A stretch of 64,000 bases of DNA from Sphingobacteriales bacterium 39-19 (GCA_001898465.1 MKTX01000010.1:1-64000), one strand, 5' to 3'. Shown: positions 35,459 through 45,130, counted from the first letter of the stretch. Numbers and translations are program-made. The notes: generated by a model not told the origin, from the sequence alone.

Positions 35459-37195
35459 TTAATCTTTTTTTTGTTTTTGCAGGAGGATGTTTTCCATAAC
35501 CAACATATCCATATCGGTACGTAAATAGCAATTAAGAGCATGCAAAGGGTCATTTACAATGGGTTCGTTTTCATTAAAAGAAGTGTTTAACAAAATCGGG
35601 ATCCCAGTTTTTTTACGAAAGCAGTCAATAAGCTGGTAATACCGTTTAGAAGTTTCTTTATCTACCGATTGCAGCCTGCCCGTACCATCCACATGGGTAA
35701 CTGCCGGAATCAAATGCTGCATTTCTTTTTTTATAGGAAATACTTTTTCCATAAAGGGTACCGGCTCATCAAGTTCAAAATATTCATGTACATATTCCTT
35801 TAAAACCGAGGGTGCGAAAGGCCTGAAACTTTCTCTTTTTTTTATTTTACTATTCAGTAATTCTTTAGCATCTTTTCTCCGGGGATCTGCAATAATAGAT
35901 CTTCCGCCCAGGGCCCTGGGGCCAAATTCAGCCCGGCCACTCATCCAGCCCACTACCCCACCCTGTATGAGGCAATCGGTTACCACATCATATAATGTAT
36001 CATCGGCCAATTCACTAAAAGCTATCCCTTTTTCCTGCAGCATTTTAATAATTTGTTCGTTGCTGAATTTACTGCCGGTGTAGGCAGAAAAGATGGGTTG
36101 GCGTTCCAGTGCGGCCATTTCATGTTGTACGTAGAGGGCAGCTCCCAAAGATATGCCTGCATCGTGCCCGGCAGAAGGAATATAAACATTTTTAAAAGGC
36201 GTATTCCGGGTGATCTTACCATTGGCTACACTGTTTTGTGCCACACCGCCTGCTATGCATACATCAAACAAACCCGTTTGCTTATGTAAATGATTCAGCA
36301 AATGAAATATCACTTCCTCCGTTTTCTTTTGAACGGAGGCTGCCAGGTCTTTATGATATTGAGTTAAGGGTTCTTCCTTTGCCCGTACAGCTCCAAATTT
36401 CTCAATCATGAGTGCACTATACATAGGCGCCACTTCGGGTACATGATTTTGATTATAAGAAATAACCCCCGAAGTGCCTTTTCTAAAATAATGAAGATTT
36501 AAATTAAACAGCCCATCGGCTGTAACATGAATTACATCATCCAACGCTTCCATATATAAGGGGTTGCCATAAGGCGCCATGCCCATTACCTTATATTCAT
36601 CACCATAATGCGGAAAGCCCAGTAATTGGGTAAATGCCGTATAAAAAATACCCAGCGAATGCGGGAAGTTGATGGATTGTAAAACTGAAATATGGCTTTC
36701 ATTTCCTACCCCCGTCATAGTGGTGCTGAAATCACCCGAACCATCAATAGACAGACAGGCTGCTTTTTGAAACGGTGAAGCAAAAAATGCAGAAGCTAAG
36801 TGGCTGCGATGATGCTCTACATTTTTTATTTTGTCTTTAAAAACAGAAGCCGGTAAACCGGAGGCAATTGAAAGTTCTTCGGCTGTAGAAGCCACTTTAC
36901 GGCTATTGCTAAACCTTTCTTTTAATACCGGGATGCTGCCGCCAAAATTACGGGCCAGGTAAAAAAGTTTATGCCACATTTTAGCCTTGGGATCCCGGCC
37001 AATGGCAAAATAATTTACATCCTGCCAGCCCACGCCAGCTTCCTGCAAACAAAATTCAATAGAAAGCCTGGGAAAACCGGCCCAGTGTTTTATACGGGTG
37101 AACCTTTCTTCTTCAATAGCTGCCATTAATTTGCCATCTACAAATATGGCTGCGGAGGCATCGGCATGGTAAGCGTTAATTCCTATAATTATCAT
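35459..37195 (-). CDS. NodU/CmcH-type carbamoyltransferase
   Basis: 578 residues. Transfers a carbamoyl group from carbamoyl phosphate to a hydroxyl of a sugar or natural product. The N-terminal ASKHA-like domain shows GINAYHADASAAIFVDG and IEEERFTRIKH, the iron-binding HHRSHLASAFF, SIDGSGDFSTTM and GGVAQNSVANGKI; the C-terminal YrdC-type domain has SGRAEFGPRALGGRSI. In a glycan locus the likely acceptor is a sugar. It lies 8 bases after the exosortase-like gene stop. Confidence 0.93.
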   Translation of the reverse strand: MIIIGINAYHADASAAIFVDGKLMAAIEEERFTRIKHWAGFPRLSIEFCLQEAGVGWQDVNYFAIGRDPKAKMWHKLFYLARNFGGSIPVLKERFSNSRKVASTAEELSIASGLPASVFKDKIKNVEHHRSHLASAFFASPFQKAACLSIDGSGDFSTTMTGVGNESHISVLQSINFPHSLGIFYTAFTQLLGFPHYGDEYKVMGMAPYGNPLYMEALDDVIHVTADGLFNLNLHYFRKGTSGVISYNQNHVPEVAPMYSALMIEKFGAVRAKEEPLTQYHKDLAASVQKKTEEVIFHLLNHLHKQTGLFDVCIAGGVAQNSVANGKITRNTPFKNVYIPSAGHDAGISLGAALYVQHEMAALERQPIFSAYTGSKFSNEQIIKMLQEKGIAFSELADDTLYDVVTDCLIQGGVVGWMSGRAEFGPRALGGRSIIADPRRKDAKELLNSKIKKRESFRPFAPSVLKEYVHEYFELDEPVPFMEKVFPIKKEMQHLIPAVTHVDGTGRLQSVDKETSKRYYQLIDCFRKKTGIPILLNTSFNENEPIVNDPLHALNCYLRTDMDMLVMENILLQKQKKD

Positions 37196-37203
37196 TTGAA
37201 CTT

Positions 37204-37788
37204 TTATGTTTTTCCCGGGTTATTTGTACCCGGTTTAAGCGGGGATATCTTTCCTTTTTTCTCAAAAAAATAAATCATCATAAATATGGCCAGGTAAGCA
37301 AATATAGTAAACCAGGTATGATGATCCAGGCCCCATGGCATGGGCCATCCCCCTTGGGTGGCCAGCAAAAACAAAGTAATACGCAGGCTGTTAATGAACC
37401 ACAATAAAAAAACACCACCCAATACCCAAAATAATTTTCTTTTAAAAGTTCCTTCATTGGCCATTACGTAAGCGGCCCAAAAACTATATACCCCGTATCC
37501 CACGCAATCCATAGCGATCTTTACGCCCCGGCCGTTCACAATCCGTATCACATAATCAGGTGCAAAATAAGTAGGTATGCCTCCTATCCATAAAATTAAT
37601 TTTACAGCATACATCAATGAATATTTAAGCCAGCTTACATAGTCCAGGTATTTTTCTATAAACACACTATGGTAGCCGCCCGGCGCTGCCAGGCCAATCA
37701 TGGCAATGGTACCATAATACAATACCACAAAGAGTAATAAGAATTTTACAAGAAACCCAATAAATTTTTTATCCAGTAAAAATTGCAT
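37204..37788 (-). CDS. Exosortase/archaeosortase-like membrane protease
   Basis: 194-residue integral membrane protein with about six helices. The three catalytic positions of the family are in order: Cys95 in MDCVGYGV, Arg136 in INSLRITLF and His156 or His157 in LDHHTWFTIF. Exosortases cleave PEP-CTERM-like tails after export and hand the protein to a polysaccharide-linked anchor. The ATG at 37788 follows the stop of the upstream dehydrogenase by one base; an alternative start 39 bases earlier would overlap that gene. No PEP-CTERM-type tail is visible in the window, so its substrate is unknown. Bacteroidota exosortases often sit among glycosyltransferase genes. Confidence 0.85.
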   Translation of the reverse strand: MQFLLDKKFIGFLVKFLLLFVVLYYGTIAMIGLAAPGGYHSVFIEKYLDYVSWLKYSLMYAVKLILWIGGIPTYFAPDYVIRIVNGRGVKIAMDCVGYGVYSFWAAYVMANEGTFKRKLFWVLGGVFLLWFINSLRITLFLLATQGGWPMPWGLDHHTWFTIFAYLAIFMMIYFFEKKGKISPLKPGTNNPGKT

Positions 37789-37789
37789 A

Positions 37790-38818
37790 TTATTTTTTAT
37801 AGTTGGGGAATGCTTTGGCTGTGGCATATATTTTTTCTATGATCTCAACTGTTTTCAATCCTTCAAATGCATTGGTAGCTATTTTTTCATGGCCCGCCAA
37901 AACGGCGATCACATTATCATATACTTTATCATGATTACTCATGGTACCCCGGTAAGCTCCATAATCGTTGGCAGGATTGCCTGCCGGCAAATCCCGAATG
38001 CTAAAATCTTTGATGCGCTGATAACTTAATTCATTCAGGTAGGGGCCGCCAATTTTAATGCTTGCATTTTCTGCCATGATGGTAAGCGAACCTTCCATAT
38101 TGGTTTCAAAGCTATTCACTGTATAATGCATACCACCTAAAATGCCATTGGCAAAATGAAAATTTATTACACCCGTGTCTTCAAAATCAATAAGATCCTG
38201 GTGATGCAGGTTGGCAATAAAAGCCTGTACATGATCCGGCTCACCCAAAAGCCAATAAAGCAAATCAATAAAATGACTGAACTGCGTGAACAAAGTACCT
38301 CCATCCAGTTCGGCTGTACCTTTCCACGAATTTTGATAGTATGCCGCCGGTCGGTTCCAAAAACAATTCACCTGCACACTCAATATTTTTCCCAGCCTGC
38401 CTTCTTCAATTAATTTTTTAACGGCTTCTATCGGCGGGTTAAACCTGTTTTGTTTTACAATAAACAAATGGCGCTTCATTCTATCAGCCGCTTCTATCAT
38501 CCTTTTACAATCATCGCTGCGGATGGCCATCGGTTTTTCACAAACTACATGCAATCCTTTTTCCAGGCCGGCCAAACTATGGGTAGCGTGTAAACCATTG
38601 GGTGTACATACGGCCAGTAGGTCTAAGTTTTTTTCTTGCTCAAGCAAATCTTGCAGGCTGGTATAGGCTTTCGCATGATATGCATCAGCCAGGGTTTTTG
38701 CTTTATCGGGAACGATATCGCAAACGGCCTGTAAATGGCCCCTTTCTGCAATATATTTTGCATGGCGGTTGCCAATATTACCACACCCAACAATTGCAAA
38801 ATTAAACAGCGGCATCAT
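37790..38818 (-). CDS. Gfo/Idh/MocA-family oxidoreductase
   Basis: 342 residues. N-terminal Rossmann fold FAIVGCGNIGNRHAKYI with the NAD site, the conserved lysine in HVVCEKPMAIRSDDC, and a C-terminal alpha/beta domain with WKGTAELDGGTLFTQFSHF and a histidine-rich FIDLLYWLLG. The placement and pattern fit a UDP-sugar dehydrogenase such as the 3-dehydrogenases for diacetamido-uronic acids (WlbA/WbpB-like), but substrate cannot be fixed. It overlaps the preceding GT4 gene by 17 bases and is followed at once by the exosortase gene. Confidence 0.9.
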   Translation of the reverse strand: MMPLFNFAIVGCGNIGNRHAKYIAERGHLQAVCDIVPDKAKTLADAYHAKAYTSLQDLLEQEKNLDLLAVCTPNGLHATHSLAGLEKGLHVVCEKPMAIRSDDCKRMIEAADRMKRHLFIVKQNRFNPPIEAVKKLIEEGRLGKILSVQVNCFWNRPAAYYQNSWKGTAELDGGTLFTQFSHFIDLLYWLLGEPDHVQAFIANLHHQDLIDFEDTGVINFHFANGILGGMHYTVNSFETNMEGSLTIMAENASIKIGGPYLNELSYQRIKDFSIRDLPAGNPANDYGAYRGTMSNHDKVYDNVIAVLAGHEKIATNAFEGLKTVEIIEKIYATAKAFPNYKK

Positions 38819-39938
38819 TTATAGTGGTTTCAAAAAGGGATGAATAAATTGCTGTCAATTCCGTAAGGTTTACCTGTTCCCTGGCATAGTTGGCTGCTGC
38901 CTGGCTATATATGGAATAAGTTTCATTGTTCATGGCTGCAAACTGAGTGATGGCATCAGCAATGGTATCTGCTGAGGGCTCTATATTCATTCCCGCTTTA
39001 TTTTCTTCCAGGCCTTGCCAGGGTAAATTTTGACTGGTTATCACCGGCAGCCCGGCGCTTAGCGCTTCAATAATGGCATGCCCATAATTTTCACTCACAC
39101 TGGGTAAAATAAAAACATGCTGCCCTTCTAATTTTGCAGGGATCTTATGCGTGGGGATCTCCCGGTGAAAATGCACAACAATATTTGCGGGCAGTTTCTT
39201 GATTTGTTCCAAACAGGTTTCCCAATATGCCGCATCTTTTACCGGGCCATATATATTATACTCAATAGTAGCATCCACATTTTCCAATGCCTGTAATACC
39301 AATAAATAATTTTTCATGGGGCTTACAATGCCAACACTTACCAAACGCAGGCTACCCGGCTCTTTGGCCGCAGCAGGCTGTTGGGTAAGCAAGCGGGGGA
39401 AATTGGCCGCTACCCTTACCTGGGCTTTTGGGCCAAAAGCTGATGCGATATGTTCTTGCTCCACAAGGTCTGTGGCATGAAAAATTGTTTTCTTCGTAAG
39501 CCCTACTGTTTTCATGGCTTGCAAAAACCATTTTTTCTTCAATGATTTTTGTTCTAATGCCCCCGGGTGCAGCATACCCCTTACCGATAATAATTTATGT
39601 GGCGCTCTGCCATAAAACAAAGGCACCAAGGTAAAGTGCCAGGAAAACATACCGATCATGTATATCCAATCCGGCCTGATTGCAGCCACCTGGCTTATTA
39701 AATTTTCACTCCGGTTTTTATTGGTTGCATACCAAACTTTTGTATGTTCATTAAAAGGCAGCCATTCATTTACCTGCGCTACAGCAATGGGCTCCCCGTT
39801 CAGATCGCTGTTGCTGGTATAAATATAAAACCGGTAACCGCTGTTTAGTTCATTCACCATATTTACTATACTCTGTATGGGCCCACCGGCTTTAAAAGCC
39901 GGGCTAAACCAGGGGATGGTGATGAAGATTGATGGCAT
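38802..39938 (-). CDS. Family 4 glycosyltransferase
   Basis: 378 residues, GT-B fold. N-terminal PSIFITIPWFSPAFKAGGPI with the GGP loop, and the C-terminal donor site SVSENYGHAIIEALSAGLPV (E-x7-E-like motif) and ENKAGMNI. A retaining glycosyltransferase from a nucleotide sugar. A TATTTTTG box (39953 to 39946) 7 bases upstream of the ATG suggests an internal promoter for the GT4-dehydrogenase-exosortase-carbamoyltransferase group. Confidence 0.9.
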   Translation of the reverse strand: MPSIFITIPWFSPAFKAGGPIQSIVNMVNELNSGYRFYIYTSNSDLNGEPIAVAQVNEWLPFNEHTKVWYATNKNRSENLISQVAAIRPDWIYMIGMFSWHFTLVPLFYGRAPHKLLSVRGMLHPGALEQKSLKKKWFLQAMKTVGLTKKTIFHATDLVEQEHIASAFGPKAQVRVAANFPRLLTQQPAAAKEPGSLRLVSVGIVSPMKNYLLVLQALENVDATIEYNIYGPVKDAAYWETCLEQIKKLPANIVVHFHREIPTHKIPAKLEGQHVFILPSVSENYGHAIIEALSAGLPVITSQNLPWQGLEENKAGMNIEPSADTIADAITQFAAMNNETYSIYSQAAANYAREQVNLTELTAIYSSLFETTINDAAV

Positions 39939-39945
39939 AGATGAC

Positions 39946-39953
39946 CAAAAATA
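39946..39953 (-). promoter_or_regulatory. Putative internal promoter box in the glycan block
   Basis: TATTTTTG on the minus strand fits TAnnTTTG and ends 7 bases before the GT4 start at 39938, after a 107-base gap that breaks the gene run. Confidence 0.4.
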
Positions 39954-40013
39954 TATTTTAAATGGACGTTGCCTGGATACCAGATACCGAAAGCTATATA
40001 GTTACCCTAAAAG

Positions 40014-40030
40014 TTTAGTATCCCATGGAT
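40014..40030. repeat. Short intergenic repeat, copy 2
   Basis: TTTAGTATCCCATGGAT, 16 of 17 identical to the copy at 11154-11170, again just past the end of a minus-strand gene. Confidence 0.4.
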
Positions 40031-40045
40031 GAAAAATATCCTTTT

Positions 40046-41491
40046 TTATGGCCTTGTTATTTTGAGCTCTGCGTTTGGGTTACCCGGTAAATTACTGCCC
40101 GGTAAATAATGGCTGCTTTTTGCAATATTAATTGTTGCCCGGCGTACTTTAAATTGATGTTCAAATACCTTGATCATTACAAAAATGATAAATAAAGATT
40201 TGATGAGATGCCCCCATACTGTTTGCAGTTCACAATCGGGCCGTATAGGATAATAAAATGAAAGGGCGGTAAACAATATGAGAACCGGGTAATCTTTACT
40301 GAATCTTTTAAACAGAGATAAAATAAAACTATAAACCAGGCCCATCACAAACATAAAAATACAGCCTCCCCAGGGTCCATAATTTACATATGCATCACCA
40401 ATAGCCCCTAAGGCCATTGAAGTGCCTGTGGTAACCCTTACACCTGAATATTTATAAAGAATTTCAGGGTCACCTGCCCTTAATTTATCGGGCGCTAAAA
40501 TACGGGGAAGTATGGCTGCTTCCAGTAACTGCATGAGTTCTTTTCCATTAGAATAGGGTTCCTTATCAGGAACAGTGATCATAATATTTGTAATAATCCA
40601 GCCCTGGTTTATGCGGGTATTTGCCGATGCAATACTTTCATAATTAAATATTCCTTTTTTTGAATTTTCCTCCTCATATACATTCGCCAGGGTTTCAATA
40701 CTTCCTTGTTCGCCGGTACCCAGGGCTTTCCGAAAGCTGCCTTTAAGCAATTGAATAGAAAGAGCCAATAAAATAAAAACAAAAGCCCCTATTACTTTTG
40801 TATTAAATGAAATCTTGTATTTGATGGCAAAAATAGAAGCGGTAAAAATAATCCAGGTCAGCAAGTCATGAAACATTCCTTCACCGAGTGAGGAAGAAAC
40901 AATAGAGCCCATGACCAGAACCATGGGTAAAGGTTTCAAACGCTTGTTTCCCAATATCAGTAAAAACAAGCCAATAAATTTAAAACTACCTAATAAGTAA
41001 AATACAAAACCAAATTCTGACGAAAAGAAATTAGAAATCACACTGGCAAAAAAACCGAGGATGATAAAAATATATGGAATTTTCCCATTCTGCTGAACAA
41101 ACTTTTTAATTCCTTCCTGATTAATAACCTCCCCGTCAAGGTTACCGGCAAACAAATGTAACCCTAAAATAAAAGCACAAACCGAGGGAATAGCATATAA
41201 AAAATATTCTGATGCAGGTACCTGCATCTGGTACATAAAATATGCATAATCCTGCAGCCCGTAATAAGCAAAGGCCGGGCCTACAAAAAATTGCACACAC
41301 ATAAAGGAGCCCAATAAATACCGTACCGGTATAAAATGGCCAATGGAATCAAATAACAAACCAAATTGATAGAGTGAAATTAAAATGGCCAGGTAGGCAA
41401 GCCCCGTCATATCAATTAAAAAAAGCCTGATGCAGATTGCCGTTAAGATAAAAAGGCCCCAATTAAATTTTGGTGTAACTAAGGTTTTCAA
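40046..41491 (-). CDS. O-antigen polymerase-like membrane protein
   Basis: 481 residues with 10-12 hydrophobic helices and one larger loop (about residues 230-330, SFRKALGTGEQGSIETLANV to ILAPDKLRAGD). Topology and locus fit a Wzy/oligosaccharide repeat polymerase, which joins repeat units on the periplasmic side. Sequence signatures of Wzy are weak, so this call rests on topology and context; an uncharacterised EpsG-like or exosortase-associated membrane protein is the alternative. The ATGA at 41488-41491 overlaps the previous stop codon. Confidence 0.75.
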   Translation of the reverse strand: MKTLVTPKFNWGLFILTAICIRLFLIDMTGLAYLAILISLYQFGLLFDSIGHFIPVRYLLGSFMCVQFFVGPAFAYYGLQDYAYFMYQMQVPASEYFLYAIPSVCAFILGLHLFAGNLDGEVINQEGIKKFVQQNGKIPYIFIILGFFASVISNFFSSEFGFVFYLLGSFKFIGLFLLILGNKRLKPLPMVLVMGSIVSSSLGEGMFHDLLTWIIFTASIFAIKYKISFNTKVIGAFVFILLALSIQLLKGSFRKALGTGEQGSIETLANVYEEENSKKGIFNYESIASANTRINQGWIITNIMITVPDKEPYSNGKELMQLLEAAILPRILAPDKLRAGDPEILYKYSGVRVTTGTSMALGAIGDAYVNYGPWGGCIFMFVMGLVYSFILSLFKRFSKDYPVLILFTALSFYYPIRPDCELQTVWGHLIKSLFIIFVMIKVFEHQFKVRRATINIAKSSHYLPGSNLPGNPNAELKITRP

Positions 41492-42645
41492 TGTGAGTTA
41501 TTCATTAATTTTTCAAGGACGTCACAAATTCTTTGGTACGAAAATTCATTAACTATTGTAAATGACATATTTCCCATGCGGCCCAGGGAATTCCTGTTGT
41601 GTAAAAAATATTCCATTTTTTGCAGAAGGTCTTTTTGTTTCCCGCTCTCAAAAATAAAGCCGTTTTTACCATCCCGTACCAGGTTACTGGCACCCCCGCA
41701 TTTATTGCTCACTATTACCGGCCTGCCACAGGCCATTGCTTCATTTACTGATAATCCCCAGGTTTCACCGGGGCCTTTAGACGGTAACACAAAAATATCG
41801 CATGCGCTGTATAAGCCGGGCATTTCTGTTTGGTTTTGAAAAAGAAGAAAATGAATTCGGGGGTTCCCTTCATATTCTTTTTTAAGCGATGATTCTAAAA
41901 CACCATTGCCGGCAATGATGAGATGAACGTTTCCTTCTTGTAAATTAATAAATGCCTGTATTAATAATGCAGGATCTTTTTTGGGTTCCAGTTTACCGGC
42001 AAACAAAAAAACGATTTCATTTCCCCGTATTTGCAAAGAGTTACGAATTTTTTGCCTGGCCTCACCATCAAACCTGAATCGAACATTATCAACTGCATGG
42101 GGCGCAAACAGCAATTGGTCATCTTGCAAACCGGCATATTTAAAATATTTCCTGTTTTCATCTCCTACATACAAGGCTTTGTCAACATGATGATATACCC
42201 ATTTCAATATTATTTTCTTTACAAATTCTTTTACTCCATTGTGCCGATCCAGCAAAGTAGAATCGCCCCTGAAAAAAATCGGGACTTTATTATGAAAGTA
42301 CCTCATTACTGCCAGGTGGCTTTTAAAATTCCAACCAAAAATTAATAATGCATCAGGTTGCCATGATTTTAATTCAGGCACCAGGCTTGGGTTATCAATC
42401 CCTTTAAAATGGTGAGAACCCGGTTGCTTTGCAACATTGTTAACCCATGTATAAGCATAACCTTCCAATAAATCAATATCCCATTGTATGTTTTGCCCAA
42501 ACCCGGGATCAAATTTATCAGCCATGACCTCCTTGCCCCAGGTGTAAAAAACCATTATTGAAATCTTTTGCTGCCCACTCAGGTTTTTAAATAGCGGTGC
42601 ATTGTACTGTATCGGATGCGTTGTTATTATGGCGAGTCTTTTCAA
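41488..42645 (-). CDS. Family 4 glycosyltransferase
   Basis: 385 residues, GT-B fold. The N-terminal segment RLAIITTHPIQYNAPLFKNL is typical of a GT4 group in glycan loci; the C-terminal half has VFLFAGKLEPKKDP, LIIAGNGVLESSLKK, and the donor site LPSKGPGETWGLSVNEAMAC followed by GRPVIVSNKCGGA. The acceptor is unknown. It ends with a four-base overlap with the polymerase gene start. Confidence 0.92.
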   Translation of the reverse strand: MKRLAIITTHPIQYNAPLFKNLSGQQKISIMVFYTWGKEVMADKFDPGFGQNIQWDIDLLEGYAYTWVNNVAKQPGSHHFKGIDNPSLVPELKSWQPDALLIFGWNFKSHLAVMRYFHNKVPIFFRGDSTLLDRHNGVKEFVKKIILKWVYHHVDKALYVGDENRKYFKYAGLQDDQLLFAPHAVDNVRFRFDGEARQKIRNSLQIRGNEIVFLFAGKLEPKKDPALLIQAFINLQEGNVHLIIAGNGVLESSLKKEYEGNPRIHFLLFQNQTEMPGLYSACDIFVLPSKGPGETWGLSVNEAMACGRPVIVSNKCGGASNLVRDGKNGFIFESGKQKDLLQKMEYFLHNRNSLGRMGNMSFTIVNEFSYQRICDVLEKLMNNSH

Positions 42646-42662
42646 ATCAACAAAATATTGCT

Positions 42663-43412
42663 TTATTTAAAATCCTGCCTGATAAAGACGGTATCACACC
42701 AGGCAAGTTTATTTTTACCATAAATCGGGTTATAGATGTCCTGCAAAACATAATCATGTTTTCTTAAGAAGGCCGCAATATCATAAAATAACGGCTGGTC
42801 CTTGTATTGTTGAACAAAGTAGGCTTCTGTATAAATTATGTCAATACACTTATTAGCAAGCAAAGAAGCAGCTCCTTGTAGTGCTTTTAATTCGCTGCCC
42901 TGTATATCCAGCTTAAGCAGATGAATATGTGTAAGATTTTCTCTTGCAACTATTTCTTCAATTGTTGTTACCGGAACTTTTATTTCGGACAGGGTCTTTA
43001 CCTGTTCATCTGAGTTTAAGCCTGTTTTTTGAGAAGACAAAAAGGAACTTGTATCCAGGCTTTTATTTACATAAAATGGAATTTCATCTTGCCTATCACT
43101 GATACCCAGGCAATATAATTTTAATTGGCTGTTATTTTTAAAGTCTTCTTTGATGGTTTGGTTTAGTTCTTCAATGGGTTCAAATGCAAATATTTTTGCA
43201 AGCGGGAATGTCGCAAAAAATTTCTTTAGCGTAGTGCCTCTGTTAGCACCCACATCAAAAATAATAATCGGTTTATTTCCAAAACATTGATTAAAGTAAT
43301 CGTATTCATTTTTTTTAAAATCGCCTTTCGCCAATGATTGAAGATAGCTGGTTCCATGTAATTCCACATTAAACTTGCTAAGTACTTTATTAAGCTTTTG
43401 TTTAAAGTTCAT
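42663..43412 (-). CDS. FkbM-family methyltransferase
   Basis: 249 residues. The SAM site IIIFDVGANRGTTLKKFF is followed by AKIFAFEPIEELNQTI, the family's SDRQDEIPFY, and HLLKLDIQGSELKALQGA; FkbM enzymes O-methylate sugars or polyketides. In this locus a sugar hydroxyl is the likely target. It overlaps the fucosyltransferase-like gene start by four bases and is followed by a GT4 gene 17 bases later. Confidence 0.9.
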   Translation of the reverse strand: MNFKQKLNKVLSKFNVELHGTSYLQSLAKGDFKKNEYDYFNQCFGNKPIIIFDVGANRGTTLKKFFATFPLAKIFAFEPIEELNQTIKEDFKNNSQLKLYCLGISDRQDEIPFYVNKSLDTSSFLSSQKTGLNSDEQVKTLSEIKVPVTTIEEIVARENLTHIHLLKLDIQGSELKALQGAASLLANKCIDIIYTEAYFVQQYKDQPLFYDIAAFLRKHDYVLQDIYNPIYGKNKLAWCDTVFIRQDFK

Positions 43413-44302
43413 GAGCTAATTTTTCTTGCTTTTAATGCTCTAACTAGATTTTCTGTACCATTCTTATTCATTTCATCCCATTTAATCTCGCAGTAATTTT
43501 CCCCTTCCCCAGCAAATTTTATTTTCTCCTGCCAATCATTATGAGGCCTTATCACCAATGCATCAGATAAAAAAGCTGCCCAATAACTGAATGTGCTACT
43601 CCTGCTTGTTATTATGATTTGGCTCTTACTTAATAATAAGATATCTAAAATATCGGGTTTGGGGGCTGCCATTTCAATACCTGGTAATTCAGCTAATTCA
43701 CTAATTTCAGAGGGATCAGCATCCGTAAAAACCGTAACCGGTACGATTTCATTTACTGATTCCCTGATTAATTTTATGGCCTTACTAAAAAAATCTAATG
43801 CCGTGGTTTGATTCCCTAATTTAAAATCTCCCCGCCTGATGTGAGCTCCCACTACGGGCGCTGCATACTTTTTTAATTGGTTACGCATTTGTAAAGTGAG
43901 TATCCCATATAATTCACGGGATATTAATGACTGGTATGGCCGCAACTCACCAAACAGGTCTTGATGGGTGATGACCTGGTTGAAAAGAAAAATTGTTTTT
44001 TGATTGTTGACTTCTTGAATTAAACTTACCTGCGGTTCCCGAATAATTTTATAAAACAATAATTGCCATTTTATAAAAACCCTTTGGGTAATGCCGGTTT
44101 CTTTAAAATATCCCATATAGAGCCGGGATTTATTTTCTCTCCTCAGCAATGCCCCCCAATGCAAACCCCACCAGGAAGAAGTAACGAATGGCAACCCGTT
44201 TATTTTAGCAAACAACATTCCCTTTGCCCATACCAGCATCATATTTCCCAAACCCGTTTTAGGAAACTGAACATATACTTTATTTTTTTTTCCGGCTGCC
44301 AA
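43409..44302 (-). CDS. GT11-like (alpha-1,2-fucosyl)transferase
   Basis: 297 residues. The key motif GAHIRRGDF (HxRRGDF) binds GDP-sugar in GT11, GT23, GT37 and related GT-B fucosyltransferases; N-terminal KTGLGNMMLVWA matches the GGLGNxxFxxA-type start, and TVFTDADPSEI and SRSSTFSYWAAFLSDALVI fit the donor half. The donor is probably GDP-fucose or a related GDP-6-deoxyhexose, in line with the gmd gene further right. Acceptor unknown. Confidence 0.82.
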   Translation of the reverse strand: MAAGKKNKVYVQFPKTGLGNMMLVWAKGMLFAKINGLPFVTSSWWGLHWGALLRRENKSRLYMGYFKETGITQRVFIKWQLLFYKIIREPQVSLIQEVNNQKTIFLFNQVITHQDLFGELRPYQSLISRELYGILTLQMRNQLKKYAAPVVGAHIRRGDFKLGNQTTALDFFSKAIKLIRESVNEIVPVTVFTDADPSEISELAELPGIEMAAPKPDILDILLLSKSQIIITSRSSTFSYWAAFLSDALVIRPHNDWQEKIKFAGEGENYCEIKWDEMNKNGTENLVRALKARKISS

Positions 44303-44305
44303 TTT

Positions 44306-45130
44306 TTAAAAAAGAGGTTTTGCCCATATCATTGTGCCTGTGCCCATTTCATGCTGAGCCCAGGGTTTGCCTTGTAATGAAAATAAGGCATATCCCCTGC
44401 TTTCTATATATTCTTTTGCAGCGCCTATGCTCACTTTTGCCTGTTCTTCGGCCCAGGGTTCAAATTCAAATAAAATATTTTTTATTTTTTTTTGATTCAG
44501 TAATTCTTTCATCCCTTCAAAAACATATAATTCAAAACCCTGTACATCCACTTTCATCCAGTCGATAGAGGTTATATTTTCTTGTGCACAAAAACGATCG
44601 ATGCTTAATGAATTTACCATTACGTAATCCTGTGAATAGGTAGGAGCCAATGAACTTTTGCCATACAGGTCACTTTGGTAAAATTTCATGCTTTGTGCAT
44701 CATCTTTATGTACCAATTTATTATACAATTCATAATGAGCAATATTGTTGTCAATAAAATTTTTCTGCAAATATTGAAATACCAGGGGCGATGCTTCAAA
44801 ACCATAATACCGAATACCGGGTTTTGCTTTTACAATGGGCAGGCCAAGGGATCCAATGTTAGCGCCAATATCAAAATAAACAGCGCCATCGGGAATTTTC
44901 TTTTTCAGGAACTGAACGATGTCCTGTTCATACACCCCGTTAATAAGCAATTCGAGTCCTAAATTTTCTTTTGTATTGGGCAGGTTATAAAATATTCCAT
45001 CGTGTGCTTTAAAGAAAGCCGGTGCAGCATGATTGATGCCGGCATTGAACATCATTTTACCTAAACGCATTTTCCCCTTAAACCAGGGCAATGACCTGTA
45101 CAAGGATAAGAATTTATCTGCAGGTTTCAT
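44306..45130 (-). CDS. FkbM-family methyltransferase
   Basis: 274 residues. SAM motif AVYFDIGANIGSLGLPIVK, then YYGFEASPLVFQYLQ and DWMKVDVQGFELYVFEGM, then NILFEFEPWAE: the FkbM layout. A second methyltransferase in the same operon suggests two methylated positions or two alternative acceptors. Four bases overlap with the GT4 gene before it. Confidence 0.9.
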   Translation of the reverse strand: MKPADKFLSLYRSLPWFKGKMRLGKMMFNAGINHAAPAFFKAHDGIFYNLPNTKENLGLELLINGVYEQDIVQFLKKKIPDGAVYFDIGANIGSLGLPIVKAKPGIRYYGFEASPLVFQYLQKNFIDNNIAHYELYNKLVHKDDAQSMKFYQSDLYGKSSLAPTYSQDYVMVNSLSIDRFCAQENITSIDWMKVDVQGFELYVFEGMKELLNQKKIKNILFEFEPWAEEQAKVSIGAAKEYIESRGYALFSLQGKPWAQHEMGTGTMIWAKPLF

